Shown piece by piece: positions 1-8,349 of a stretch of DNA of 64,000 bases (positions are counted from its first letter, which is position 1; each line of letters begins with the position of its first letter). Origin of the DNA: Hellea balneolensis DSM 19091 (lineage in GTDB: Bacteria; Pseudomonadota; Alphaproteobacteria; Caulobacterales; Maricaulaceae). The notes under the pieces were generated by a model. That model searched no databases. It saw only the letters and a list, made by a program, of their open reading frames with translations, and was not told the DNA's origin. The stretch lies in the NCBI RefSeq assembly GCF_000428525.1, contig NZ_AUAC01000009.1:32721-96720 (forward strand), in the 5' to 3' direction. The position numbers and the translations under genes are program-made.

Positions 1-407
1 GCCGCCTCACGGGCCATTGACTGCACTTGGTCAAACCCCATGGCAATCACACTAGCTTTGCGGGCCATTGTGATAAGCCCCAAAACGCGCCGGGACAGAA
101 GCCTCTCCGTTAAAGCGGCCAAGTCACCCTCAATCTTTGCCGCCCCCTTAAAGCCGCGGTTAAAGCCTTTTTGCGCGATCACTTTTTCGAGCGATTGTCT
201 ATCGCTGCTGACCCAAGCGCCCCGGCCCGGCAGTTTGCCTTGAATATCAGGTGTCACCACACCCTCAGGGTTCAGCACAAAACGCACCATATCGACAGGG
301 TCACGGCTCTCACCGCTCGCCAGGCAGCGCCGTTCAAGAGGCTTATGACCTCGGCGGTCAGGGCCAAACTCGGCCTCATCAGGCGATATGGTGGGGGCGA
401 TCGTCAA
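1..407 (-). CDS. ylxR: YlxR/DUF448 RNA-binding protein, partial (C-terminus beyond window)
   Basis: Reading leftwards off the window edge, this frame directly follows nusA and encodes the YlxR (DUF448) fold: the motif ERRCLASGES near residue 25 and GRGAW near residue 60 are the family's RNA-contacting signatures. After them comes the start of an L7Ae-like segment (LITMARKASVIAMG), the usual two-domain alphaproteobacterial form. No ATG is available: an in-frame TAA lies at 408-410, directly before a TTG at 405-407, so TTG is the likely start, about 10 bases after the nusA stop. It probably belongs to the rimP-nusA-ylxR-infB operon; infB would lie outside the window. The role in transcription/translation coupling is known only loosely for the family. 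Confidence 0.85.
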   Translation of the reverse strand, partial: MTIAPTISPDEAEFGPDRRGHKPLERRCLASGESRDPVDMVRFVLNPEGVVTPDIQGKLPGRGAWVSSDRQSLEKVIAQKGFNRGFKGAAKIEGDLAALTERLLSRRVLGLITMARKASVIAMGFDQVQSMAREA

Positions 408-417
408 TTAAAAGAGC

Positions 418-2064
418 CTATCCGAAAACATCTTCAGCTGTTGGCGCGGCATCAGCATCGACTTCAGCCGCCTCAGCTTCCTCTTCTTCAACAATGAGAG
501 CGCTTTCATCAATCCAGCCCGCTTTGACGCGGGCTTGCATAATCAGCATGGTCGCGGCCTCTTCCGTGAGTTTGAAGCCTTCAAGCATGCCCTCTTCGTG
601 AACCTTTTCGCCGTTCTTGATTTCCGTGTAACCGCGAAGGTCATCCGGCACGAGGCCGGCAACGTCTTCGACAGAGAGCACTTCATTTTTACCAAACTCA
701 ACGGCCATAGGCAGAGTGACGCCTTCGATGTCAAGAACGTCATCATGAACACCGGCAGCTTTACGCGTTTCGTCTTGCTCCTGGGCAAGCTTCTCAAGAT
801 ACTCACGCGCACGTGTTTGCAGCTCTTCCGCTGTTTCCTCATCGAAACCTTCAATAGATGTCAGGTCGTCAATCGCGACATAGCCGACTTCTTCCATAGT
901 CTGGAAGCCTTCAGAAACGAGCAACTGCGCAATCATTTCATCAACATCAAGACCTGTCATAAATAGCTCAGAGCGCTCTTTAAACTCGATTTGACGACGT
1001 TCGGATTCCTGCTCTTCAGTCAGGATATCAATCGCCCAACCGGAGAGCTGTGACGCAAGGCGCACATTTTGGCCGCGGCGGCCAATGGCGAGGGAGAGTT
1101 GCTCGTCCGGGACAACAACTTCGATACGGTCATTGGCTTCGTCGATAACAACTTTGGCCACTTCGGCAGGCTGCAGCGCATTAACAATAAATGTCGCAGC
1201 ATCTTCAGTAAATGGAATGATATCAATGCGTTCACCTTGAAGCTCATTGACAACAGCCTGAACACGAGAGCCGCGCATACCGACACAGGCGCCTACAGGG
1301 TCAATAGAGCCATCATTGGAATAAACAGCGATCTTAGCACGTGACCCCGGATCACGGGCAACAGCGACGATTTGGATGATACCTTCATAAACTTCTGGGA
1401 CTTCTTGCGCAAAGAGTTGCGCCATGAATTGCGGATGTGCACGTGAGAGGAAAATTTGCGAACCTCGCGGCTCTTCACGAACATCCATAATATAGGCACG
1501 AATGCGGTCACCACCTTTTACATTTTCACGTGGCAAGGCTTGGTCGCGGCGAATAACACCTTCGGCGCGGCCCAGATCAACGATGATGTGACCATATTCA
1601 ACGCGCTTAACAATACCATTGATGATCTCGCCGACACGGTCTTTATATTCTTCATATTGACGGGCGCGCTCGGCGTCGCGAATTTTGCCCATAATGATTT
1701 GCTTGGACATTTGTGCCTGAACACGGCCAAATTCCAAAGGCGGGAGCGTCGTTGAGATTTCATAACCAATTTCAGCTTCAGGGTGATCTAACTTTGCCGT
1801 CGCTAAATTTGTCTGGGTCGCGTCGTTTTCAATTTCTTCGTCTTCCATGACGGTCACAACCCGGCGCAATGACTGCTCACCCGTCATAGGGTCAAGCTTA
1901 GCCCGAATATCCAGCTCAGCGCCATAACGCATGCGCGCGGCTTTTTGAATGGCCTCTTCAATAGCCTCCAAAACAATCTCTTTATCAATCGACTTTTCAT
2001 CCGCCACAGCTTTGGCAATTTGCAAAAGCTCTAATTTATTGGCGCTAATTCCGGCAGTGGACAT
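418..2064 (-). CDS. nusA: Transcription termination/antitermination factor NusA
   Basis: 548-aa NusA, which binds RNA polymerase and nascent RNA to control pausing, termination and antitermination. Domains in order: N-terminal RNAP-binding domain (about 1-130), S1 domain (about 145-200, GEIINGIVKRVEYG), KH1 and KH2 (about 255-350, with GMRGSRV and IGRRGQN loops), and C-terminal helix-hairpin-helix acidic repeats (about 380-520), ending in a Glu/Ala-rich tail. The two C-terminal repeats match proteobacterial NusA. The ATG at 2064 has a good AGGAG site about 7 bases upstream. It follows rimP by 9 bases and precedes ylxR, the conserved operon order. Confidence 0.98.
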   Translation of the reverse strand: MSTAGISANKLELLQIAKAVADEKSIDKEIVLEAIEEAIQKAARMRYGAELDIRAKLDPMTGEQSLRRVVTVMEDEEIENDATQTNLATAKLDHPEAEIGYEISTTLPPLEFGRVQAQMSKQIIMGKIRDAERARQYEEYKDRVGEIINGIVKRVEYGHIIVDLGRAEGVIRRDQALPRENVKGGDRIRAYIMDVREEPRGSQIFLSRAHPQFMAQLFAQEVPEVYEGIIQIVAVARDPGSRAKIAVYSNDGSIDPVGACVGMRGSRVQAVVNELQGERIDIIPFTEDAATFIVNALQPAEVAKVVIDEANDRIEVVVPDEQLSLAIGRRGQNVRLASQLSGWAIDILTEEQESERRQIEFKERSELFMTGLDVDEMIAQLLVSEGFQTMEEVGYVAIDDLTSIEGFDEETAEELQTRAREYLEKLAQEQDETRKAAGVHDDVLDIEGVTLPMAVEFGKNEVLSVEDVAGLVPDDLRGYTEIKNGEKVHEEGMLEGFKLTEEAATMLIMQARVKAGWIDESALIVEEEEAEAAEVDADAAPTAEDVFG

Positions 2065-2073
2065 AAGGGTCTC

Positions 2074-2631
2074 CTATTCTTTTTCCGGTGTATCTTGGGT
2101 CAAATTTTCTTGGGCCTGATAGGCTGCGTCTTTGGCAGCTTGACCCGCCTTTATCAGCTCATCCGTGAGGCGCAACTTCGCCTCTGAAATCCAATCAAAC
2201 GGGATTTGAGCCGTTTCTTTTTCGCCTTCCAGGTCAATATCGATATTGGTGCCGTCAATCCCCACAAGGGTTCCGCGAAAGCGTTTGCGACCTTCAACCA
2301 TGCGGTCAAGATCAACACGCGCTTCATAGCCGGCATAATGTTTAAAATCCTCAAGCGAGGTCAAAGGGCGCTCCAATCCCGGAGACGAGACTTCGAGAAT
2401 AAACGGATCATGTATCGGGTCCTCGACATCCAGTGTCGCTGTCAATTCCCGCGAGAGAGCCTCGCATTCCGTAATGCCGAGCAATCCATCAGATATACGC
2501 TCAGCCATGATCTGAACCGTTTTACGCCGGCCGGATTGCACACGTACACGCACGATATTTAGCCCCATATCTTTCGCAATAGGTTCAGCGATAGCCAATA
2601 TACGCTCATCGGTATGTGTTTTCGTTTTCAT
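2074..2631 (-). CDS. rimP: Ribosome maturation factor RimP
   Basis: 185-aa RimP, a cytoplasmic factor for late 30S subunit assembly. The N-terminal alpha/beta domain contains the typical DPFILEVSSPGLERPL segment (about residues 75-95), and the C-terminal SH3-like domain follows (FRGTLVGIDG, IPFDWISEAKL). A lysine/glutamine-rich extension of about 25 residues ends the protein, as often seen in alphaproteobacteria. It is the first gene of the rimP-nusA-ylxR group on this strand. The ATG at 2631 has no clear Shine-Dalgarno sequence. Its promoter should lie in the 2632-2690 interval, separated from trmB by a terminator. Confidence 0.96.
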   Translation of the reverse strand: MKTKTHTDERILAIAEPIAKDMGLNIVRVRVQSGRRKTVQIMAERISDGLLGITECEALSRELTATLDVEDPIHDPFILEVSSPGLERPLTSLEDFKHYAGYEARVDLDRMVEGRKRFRGTLVGIDGTNIDIDLEGEKETAQIPFDWISEAKLRLTDELIKAGQAAKDAAYQAQENLTQDTPEKE

Positions 2632-2690
2632 ATAGACGTCTTCATTCCAATCTTTAAACCTCTGCCCCAGAAAGATGAGGACTAGCCAAT

Positions 2691-2717
2691 AAAAAAGGCG
2701 ACCCCGGCGGGGTCACC
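2691..2717 (-). terminator. Rho-independent terminator after trmB
   Basis: On the minus strand a GC-rich hairpin (GACCCC, 3-base loop, GGGGTC; arms at 2700-2705 and 2709-2714) is followed by six T residues at 2691-2696. It lies about 110 bases past the trmB stop and before rimP, so it separates trmB from the rimP-nusA operon. Confidence 0.85.
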
Positions 2718-2823
2718 CTACTGGCATCCTGTGCCAGAGGTGTATGTCTGAGAGCGATATAGGCGCGGATTCACGCTTTGGCAAGTCTTGTTTTAAGTTT
2801 CCGCAGAATCCAAAACTTTGCTT

Positions 2824-3507
2824 CTAACGTGTCACAAACTCAAAGAAATGCCCGTGGCGGCCCTCGCGCAGGGCTTTCTCGAGATAGCGGGTGGATGGCC
2901 AATCATCCGGTCGGATGCGCCAATTTTCCTGCCCCGTAACAGGCCAGTCAAATCCACCGTGACGCTTAATGCGCGTTAGCGTCCAGTCCACATAATCAAT
3001 GATGTCACTGCCAAAGCGGAAACGTCCACCCGGCACAATCACGCGATGAAGGACCTCAAGAAAGTCTTCATTGATAATGCGGCGCTTGTTGTGACGCGCC
3101 TTGTGCCAAGGGTCGGGGAAGAGGACAAAAACACAAGATACACTATTATCTGGTAGAAGAGCCAAAACATCACGCGCATCCCCACGGTGAAGCCTTATAT
3201 TTGAAAGGCCTTTATCAGAGACGCCGCGCACGGCTTTGGCCACGCCATTTAAAAATGGCTCTACCCCTAAAAGCGTAACATTCGGATTGTGTTCAGCTTG
3301 CCAGAGTAAATGCTCCGCGCCGCCAAAGCCAATCTCAAGCCAGATGTCCCCTTTTATATCAGCAATAGGGTTTTTTCCCGCTTTTATATACGGCACTATA
3401 TCAAGGCGGGGAAACTCATTTTCCATCAATGCCTTTTGTGCTGGACTCAAGGGTTTACCCTTAGCCCTACCAAATGTGCGGAATGAATTTGTCTCGCGGT
3501 TAAACAT
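2824..3507 (-). CDS. trmB: tRNA (guanine-N7-)-methyltransferase TrmB
   Basis: 227-aa TrmB, which methylates G46 of tRNAs using S-adenosylmethionine. The SAM-binding Rossmann start is at about residues 55-75 (WLEIGFGGAEHLL, the family GxG variant), followed by GVEPF at strand beta-2. The signature FPDPWHKARHNKRR at about 130-145 holds the conserved Asp and the basic tRNA-binding residues. Length is normal. The ATG at 3507 follows a 77-base gap after the HTH regulator. In many alphaproteobacteria metK sits in that gap; it is absent here. Transcription probably ends at the hairpin at 2691-2717. Confidence 0.96.
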   Translation of the reverse strand: MFNRETNSFRTFGRAKGKPLSPAQKALMENEFPRLDIVPYIKAGKNPIADIKGDIWLEIGFGGAEHLLWQAEHNPNVTLLGVEPFLNGVAKAVRGVSDKGLSNIRLHRGDARDVLALLPDNSVSCVFVLFPDPWHKARHNKRRIINEDFLEVLHRVIVPGGRFRFGSDIIDYVDWTLTRIKRHGGFDWPVTGQENWRIRPDDWPSTRYLEKALREGRHGHFFEFVTR

Positions 3508-3584
3508 AGGCCGCCTTTAAAAAGCTCTGCCGCAATTTTCCAGTCTTAAATGCTTAATGCGCCGCCGCGCGAGCGGCTGCTACG

Positions 3585-4004
3585 CTAGCTTTCGTCAGAA
3601 GAATCTTTTGCCAAAGAGCGTGCAAGCTCAAGAATTTGGCGGCGAACAGCCTTATTCTTAATCTGAGACACGGCTTTAGCCAGATTTACACCATCCGTAC
3701 TGTTGATAAAGTCATAGACGATGGGAAGCTGATCATCTTCTGCAAATTCAGTCACCGCACCAACTTCTCCAAGACCATCAAAAAAGAAACCCACAGGCAC
3801 ATCCATAACTTGTGACATTTTCCAAAGACGGCTGGCCCCGACACGATTGGCGCCGCGCTCATATTTTTGCACTTGTTGGAATGTGACGCCTAATTGGTCA
3901 CCTAATTTTTCTTGGCTCATTTTCATAACTTGCCGGCGCAAGCGTACTCGCGTGCCAACATGTACATCTATCGGGTTTGGTGACCGCGGTGCGTGTTTAC
4001 TCAT
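3585..4004 (-). CDS. XRE-family HTH transcriptional regulator
   Basis: 139-aa cytoplasmic regulator with an N-terminal Cro/CI-type helix-turn-helix at about residues 15-70 (MSQEKLGDQLG, then TFQQVQKYERG as recognition helix). A short C-terminal domain of unknown function ends in a helical region with many Lys and Arg. Proteins of this length and N-terminus (SPNPIDVHVGTRVRLRR) are common in alphaproteobacteria, often next to lnt and metK. The start at 4004 is chosen because AGGA lies about 8 bases upstream; an in-frame start 13 codons earlier, at 4043, is less likely. It follows lnt closely, so it is probably co-transcribed. Target genes are unknown. Confidence 0.88.
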   Translation of the reverse strand: MSKHAPRSPNPIDVHVGTRVRLRRQVMKMSQEKLGDQLGVTFQQVQKYERGANRVGASRLWKMSQVMDVPVGFFFDGLGEVGAVTEFAEDDQLPIVYDFINSTDGVNLAKAVSQIKNKAVRRQILELARSLAKDSSDES

Positions 4005-4050
4005 AATATTTTCCTGTGTGTTCAGTACCAGTGGTGCCCCCACTAAAGTA

Positions 4051-5679
4051 TCAGGTCGAACTATTTATCCTAAACGGCAGCTTTCGCATACCATATACTG
4101 TCGTACACCATAAAGCTGTTAATAAATTTATCAAGAGCAGAAGCAAATTTACCCACCTTGAAAAAAATGTCGATTTTAATGGTTCCGGTAACTTCGCATC
4201 GATAATGCCTGAGGTTTTAGGGCTCAGCTTTTCTTCATAAACACCATAAGGATTTATAATACCGGTTATCCCGTTTGACGCGGCTCTTATAATGGGCAGC
4301 CCTTCCTCAATCGCGCGGTATGTTGCCATATTTGAATGCTGCAACGGGCCAAAACTGTCTCCATACCAGGCATCATTGGACTGATTTAATATCCATTCAG
4401 GGGGTGTTTCATTTTCAGGACGCGGGGTAAAACCGGAAAAGATAATCTCATAACAAATTTGCGGGCTTAGGCGGGGTAAGCCCGGAAACTGCGCATTATA
4501 TTTTTCCGGGGCTGCAGAAATAGACAATAATGATGTTGAGATAACCGGCACATTCTTCATTTCCATCCACTTACCGCCCGGAATAAATTCACCAAAAGGC
4601 ACAAGATGTTTTTTGTCATTATAAGCGGCAATGGCAGGAACACCGTCCGCATTAAAGGTGACAGCCGCCGAGGTATTGAAATAGTCGTCAATAACTTGGC
4701 CGGTTTTGGGATGCGGGCGGCTTTCATGTCTTAAAGAATTCAATAGCCAAACTGGAGGCGTTTCGGTCTCTAGGGCCAGCTCACGCCCCATTGCATTGAG
4801 CAGAGCTTCACTTTCAATAGCCAAGCCATTTATCGCGCCTTCCGGCCAGATAATATGGGTCACGTCATCAACACCCGGCGAGACGGAGGCTGTCAAAAAC
4901 TGATTGACGATATCAATCGATTTATCCGGATCAAATTTATCTTTCTGCGAGAACCTGACTTGAACGAGGCGAAGTTTTACAGCCTCGGCATAGGTAACAT
5001 CCGCATGTTTAATCCGCAAAGTGCCGTAACTAAACACGCCCCCAATTGCGATGATCAAAACTAAAAGAGGCTCAAGACGTTTTTCAGAAAAAAGAATGAG
5101 ATAAAGTAATGACGCGAGGATAAACACATAAAGCGTCAATCCATAAACCCCGGCAATAGAGGCAGCCTGCGACATGGCTTTACCGCCCTCAAAAATATAG
5201 CCTGGCAGATTCCAAGGGAAACCACCAAATAAATGCCCCCGCGCGAATTCAGCCAAAAAGAAAAATGAGATAAAGGCCAAGAGTGAAGTGACTCCTTTCA
5301 CCCGAAGCGCCGAGAATGCCGCCCCCGCTACGCCCCAAAAAAACGCCAATACACATCCGAGGGCTAATATCATAGGCGGCATAATCGGAATAAATTCTGG
5401 TCCGCGCGCAATAAAAGCAGAGCCAATCCAGTAGGTTCCCGCCATAAAGTAACCAAAGCCAAACCAAAACCCCGCGCTGAAGCCTGCGCGAATCCGCTTT
5501 TCTGCTCCGGCGGCCCATTTCAAACGTGCCAATAAAACAGACAGGCAGATAAGCGTTATTGGCCAGAAGTGCAGAGGTGCTTGTCCCGTCACCGCGAGAG
5601 CACCTAATAATAATCCAATTGCACGGCCGCCCCAGCCTGTTGTTTTCAAAAGGCGTGTCGGAGGAGACGCAGGGCTCAT
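4051..5679 (-). CDS. lnt: Apolipoprotein N-acyltransferase Lnt
   Basis: 542-aa inner-membrane enzyme that adds the third acyl chain to the N-terminal Cys of lipoproteins. The N-terminal half has multiple hydrophobic segments (about 20-225), followed by a periplasmic nitrilase-type (CN-hydrolase) domain. The catalytic triad is visible: Glu in IIWPEGAING (about 279), Lys in KKHLVPFGEF (about 356) and Cys in SPQICYEIIF (about 408). A final hydrophobic helix lies near 515-535. It overlaps the end of corC by one base (TAATG), so the two are translationally coupled. It would serve the many lipoproteins seen in this window. Confidence 0.97.
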   Translation of the reverse strand: MSPASPPTRLLKTTGWGGRAIGLLLGALAVTGQAPLHFWPITLICLSVLLARLKWAAGAEKRIRAGFSAGFWFGFGYFMAGTYWIGSAFIARGPEFIPIMPPMILALGCVLAFFWGVAGAAFSALRVKGVTSLLAFISFFFLAEFARGHLFGGFPWNLPGYIFEGGKAMSQAASIAGVYGLTLYVFILASLLYLILFSEKRLEPLLVLIIAIGGVFSYGTLRIKHADVTYAEAVKLRLVQVRFSQKDKFDPDKSIDIVNQFLTASVSPGVDDVTHIIWPEGAINGLAIESEALLNAMGRELALETETPPVWLLNSLRHESRPHPKTGQVIDDYFNTSAAVTFNADGVPAIAAYNDKKHLVPFGEFIPGGKWMEMKNVPVISTSLLSISAAPEKYNAQFPGLPRLSPQICYEIIFSGFTPRPENETPPEWILNQSNDAWYGDSFGPLQHSNMATYRAIEEGLPIIRAASNGITGIINPYGVYEEKLSPKTSGIIDAKLPEPLKSTFFSRWVNLLLLLINLLTALWCTTVYGMRKLPFRINSST

Positions 5680-6557
5680 TAAGACGCAGGGGTGTTACGT
5701 TTTAGCGTATCATTGATACGCAAACGCTTTAAGCGGCGCGGGTCTGCATCAATCACTTCAAATTCGATACCGTCGGGATGGCGGATGATTTCACCGCGTT
5801 CAGGCACGCGGCCCGCCAATGTGAAAACAAGGCCGCCCAGCGTATCAACGTCTTCTTCTTCATCAGGCGTTGCAAAATCCCGCCCCAAAGCTTTTTCAAA
5901 ATCATCAATATCGGTGCGAGCATCAGCCTCCCAAACTGTGCGCCCATTTGTACTGGTCACAATTTGAATTTCCGGATCAATATCATCATGTTCATCGTCA
6001 ATTTCGCCGACAATCTCTTCAATGAGATCCTCAATCGTCACAATACCATCTGTCCCGCCATATTCATCGACCACAATAGCCATATGGGAGCGCCTAGCTT
6101 GCATACGTTTTAATAAATCTTGCGCTAGCATTGAGGGCGGCACGAAGAGCACGGGACGGCGAATATATTGAATGACTTTTTTATTCGGATAAGTTTTTCC
6201 GTTACGGCCTTTGGCGTCGAACATAAGATATGGCAGCACATCTTTAATATGCACCATACCAACGGGCTCATCTAACGTCTCTTTATAAACTGGCAGCCGA
6301 GAATGGCCCGCTTCTTTAAACGTCGAGGAGAGTTCGGTTAGTGTTGCCGAACTGTCCACCGCCACAATATCGGCACGCGGTACCATGACATCTTCAACGG
6401 TTATGAGATGAAAACGCTCAGCCGCATCCACCATTTCTTCTTTGGAAAGCTCATTATCCTTGTCGGAGGCTTTTGTGCCGTCCTCTTGTGAAGCATTTTC
6501 TGCGCCTCGGCCAAATAATTTACCCAGCAGTCCCGGCGAATTGTCATCTGTACTCAT
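5679..6557 (-). CDS. corC: CorC/HlyC-family CBS-domain protein
   Basis: 292-aa protein with two CBS domains (about 60-115, starting at VEDVMVPRADIV, and about 130-190, with VVDEYGGTDGIV) and a C-terminal CorC_HlyC domain (about 205-285). No membrane domain is present, so this is the short CorC type, not the longer CNNM type. Proposed family roles are in magnesium/cobalt efflux or support of membrane proteins; the biochemical role is not firmly known. It sits in the conserved ybeY-corC-lnt order, with a one-base overlap into lnt and a 25-base gap from ybeY. Confidence 0.94.
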   Translation of the reverse strand: MSTDDNSPGLLGKLFGRGAENASQEDGTKASDKDNELSKEEMVDAAERFHLITVEDVMVPRADIVAVDSSATLTELSSTFKEAGHSRLPVYKETLDEPVGMVHIKDVLPYLMFDAKGRNGKTYPNKKVIQYIRRPVLFVPPSMLAQDLLKRMQARRSHMAIVVDEYGGTDGIVTIEDLIEEIVGEIDDEHDDIDPEIQIVTSTNGRTVWEADARTDIDDFEKALGRDFATPDEEEDVDTLGGLVFTLAGRVPERGEIIRHPDGIEFEVIDADPRRLKRLRINDTLKRNTPAS

Positions 6558-6582
6558 GATGATTTATCAGTCCTGAATTTCA

Positions 6583-7038
6583 CTAAGGATTGTCAATATT
6601 CAAAGACGCGAGGGCTGTTATTTCCAAGGCTTCCATTTCTGCAGCATCCGCCTCAGTTTCATGGTCATAGCCCTGTAAGTGTAAGAAACCGTGAATCAAT
6701 AAATGCGCAATATGATGCTCTAACGAGATGGATTTTTCATCTGCCTCACGCGTAACCGTTTCAAAGGCTAAAACAATATCGCCCAGCAGTGGCGCAGGGC
6801 CCTCATCTGGAAAGGAGAGCACATTGGTTGGCGTGTCCTTATGACGATAATCACGGTTCAAGACATGAATCTTTGCATCGCTAACGAATGCCAAGCTCAG
6901 CTCTCCCAATTTTGGAGTCTCTAGAATTTCAAGAATTTGCGCAATGGCGGTTTCAGCCACGCTTTTAATATCCGTGAGGCTTTCCGCCCAGCTCTCAAAC
7001 TGAACGCCTATATCCATATCAAAAGGTAAGTTTTTCAT
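6583..7038 (-). CDS. ybeY: Endoribonuclease YbeY, rRNA maturation factor
   Basis: 151-aa metal-dependent RNase for 16S rRNA 3'-end processing and ribosome quality control. The zinc ligand motif HGFLHLQGYDH (H-x3-H-x5-H) lies at about residues 115-125, and the upstream signature DYRHKDTPTNVLSFP near 60-75 is also intact. It lies downstream of phoH and upstream of corC, the standard arrangement. The 68-base gap to phoH holds two strong hairpins, so its translation may be set separately from phoH. Confidence 0.97.
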   Translation of the reverse strand: MKNLPFDMDIGVQFESWAESLTDIKSVAETAIAQILEILETPKLGELSLAFVSDAKIHVLNRDYRHKDTPTNVLSFPDEGPAPLLGDIVLAFETVTREADEKSISLEHHIAHLLIHGFLHLQGYDHETEADAAEMEALEITALASLNIDNP

Positions 7039-7057
7039 AATCTAATTCTGCAACCGA

Positions 7058-7107
7058 AACCTTGCGGTTTAGGCGCTCCGCTATATTCGGTCCACTGGAC
7101 CGAATAT
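7058..7107. promoter_or_regulatory. Two stem-loops between phoH and ybeY
   Basis: A perfect 11-bp inverted repeat with a 3-base loop occupies 7083-7107 (ATATTCGGTCC / GGACCGAATAT) and reaches into the phoH stop codon. About 20 bases further on the transcript, a smaller hairpin (AAACC/GGTTT) lies at about 7058-7071. Neither is followed by a T run on the minus strand, so simple Rho-independent termination is unlikely. An mRNA-processing or stability element is more plausible, but this is inference. Confidence 0.55.
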
Positions 7108-8060
7108 CAGAGACGCTTCGCGTCCTTCTCATAAGCATTGACGATACGGCCGACGAGTGGATGACGCACGACATCGGAGGCTTCAAAGACAATTTGCTCA
7201 ATACCGCGAATGCCTTTGAGAATTTTAAGCGCATGGGCCAGGCCGGAGGTCACGCTATGGGGCAAATCGGATTGGCTCGGATCGCCTGTGACCGCATATT
7301 TCGCGCGTTCACCCAAGCGCGTCAGCACCATCTTCATTTGCGGAATAGTCGCGTTTTGCGCCTCGTCAATAACAACAAAAGCATCCGAGAGAGTCCGTCC
7401 GCGCATAAAGGCGAGCGGGGCGACTTCGATATCACCAGCCGCGCGGCGACGATCCACCTCATCACGGCCGAGCACCATATGAAGCGCGTCCCAAATAGGC
7501 TGCATGTAAGGGTCAACTTTCTCGTTCAAATCACCTGGGAGAAAGCCCAAACGCTCTCCTGCTTCCACCGCAGGGCGGCAAGCGATGAAACGAGCGACTT
7601 CGCCGCGTGCCAATAGTGACGCCCCATAAGCCGTGGCAAGGAATGTCTTACCCGTCCCCGCAGGGCCAACGCCAAAACAAATCGTTTCGTCGCGCATAGC
7701 GTGAATAAATTTTTCTTGGCGCGGAGTTTTCGGCACGATGGGCGAACGGCGCGGAAACGGAATAATCGCGTCCACAGCGGCGGCTTTAACCTTACCTTTG
7801 CCCATGGCCTTAATCAGCGCGCGAATATCAGAAATCCCGCAAGGCCAGCCACGCTCAAGCCGCTGATAAATCTCTTTAATCAATTCCCCCGCCCGCGCAC
7901 GGCTCGGCGTATCGCCATTAATATGGACGGCATTTCCTGGTGCTTCGATGTAAACACCAAAAGCATCTTCAATAAGGGCAAGGTTGGCATGATTAGGGCC
8001 GCAAAGCTTTCGCACCAAATCAGCATCGGCGAATTCAAAAATTTCTGTTTGTTTAGACAT
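7107..8060 (-). CDS. phoH: PhoH-family ATPase (PhoH/YbeZ)
   Basis: 318-aa cytoplasmic P-loop ATPase of the PhoH/YbeZ family. A small N-terminal KH-like segment (about 15-75) precedes the ATPase core: Walker A GVGPAGTGKT at about residue 130 and Walker B FVVIDEAQNA at about 226. YbeZ partners the RNase YbeY, encoded next. The frame stays open upstream to 8138, but MSKQTEIFEF at 8060 matches the usual N-terminus and is preferred. A divergent toxin-antitoxin pair starts 98 bases upstream. Assignment to the family is secure; the molecular role is only partly known. Confidence 0.94.
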   Translation of the reverse strand: MSKQTEIFEFADADLVRKLCGPNHANLALIEDAFGVYIEAPGNAVHINGDTPSRARAGELIKEIYQRLERGWPCGISDIRALIKAMGKGKVKAAAVDAIIPFPRRSPIVPKTPRQEKFIHAMRDETICFGVGPAGTGKTFLATAYGASLLARGEVARFIACRPAVEAGERLGFLPGDLNEKVDPYMQPIWDALHMVLGRDEVDRRRAAGDIEVAPLAFMRGRTLSDAFVVIDEAQNATIPQMKMVLTRLGERAKYAVTGDPSQSDLPHSVTSGLAHALKILKGIRGIEQIVFEASDVVRHPLVGRIVNAYEKDAKRL

Positions 8061-8131
8061 AGACCCGTAAATAGTGACTAATCTTCTGAAAAGCGAGGGG
8101 TAATACGGCACTATTTTAAGCATTGAAATAT

Positions 8132-8145
8132 ACATCAAATGATGT
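8132..8145. promoter_or_regulatory. Palindrome upstream of vapB-like gene (operator candidate)
   Basis: ACATCA-AA-TGATGT is a perfect 6-bp inverted repeat ending 12 bases before the antitoxin ATG, in the shared region between divergent phoH and the toxin-antitoxin pair. Antitoxins of this class usually bind such palindromes to repress their own operon. The operator role is inferred from position and symmetry only. Confidence 0.4.
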
Positions 8146-8157
8146 CATATATGGTGC

Positions 8158-8349
8158 ATGAGAACAACTGTGACATTAGATGAAAAACGCTTAGCCCGCG
8201 CTGTGAAATTAACAGGCATTAAAAGCCGAACCGAACTTTTAAACGCCGCGCTCGATTCCCTTATCGCGCGGGAAGCCTCTAAACGGCTTGCGCTTTTAGG
8301 CGGGAGCGAGCCTAAAGCCAAAGCCGCGCCGCGCCGTCGACCTGCATGA
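8158..8349 (+). CDS. VapB-type antitoxin (AHH/ribbon-helix-helix family)
   Basis: 63-aa protein starting MRTTVTLDEKRLARAVKLTG, the pattern of type II VapB antitoxins in the Rv0623/DUF2191 group: an N-terminal beta strand for DNA binding, a helix-turn-helix-like segment (GIKSRTELLNAAL), then a short basic tail rich in Lys, Ala and Pro. Its stop overlaps the toxin start (ATGA at 8346-8349), giving tight coupling. It should neutralise the PIN toxin and repress the operon through an upstream palindrome. The tail KAKAAPRRRPA is more basic than usual for a toxin-binding region. Confidence 0.85.
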   Translation: MRTTVTLDEKRLARAVKLTGIKSRTELLNAALDSLIAREASKRLALLGGSEPKAKAAPRRRPA

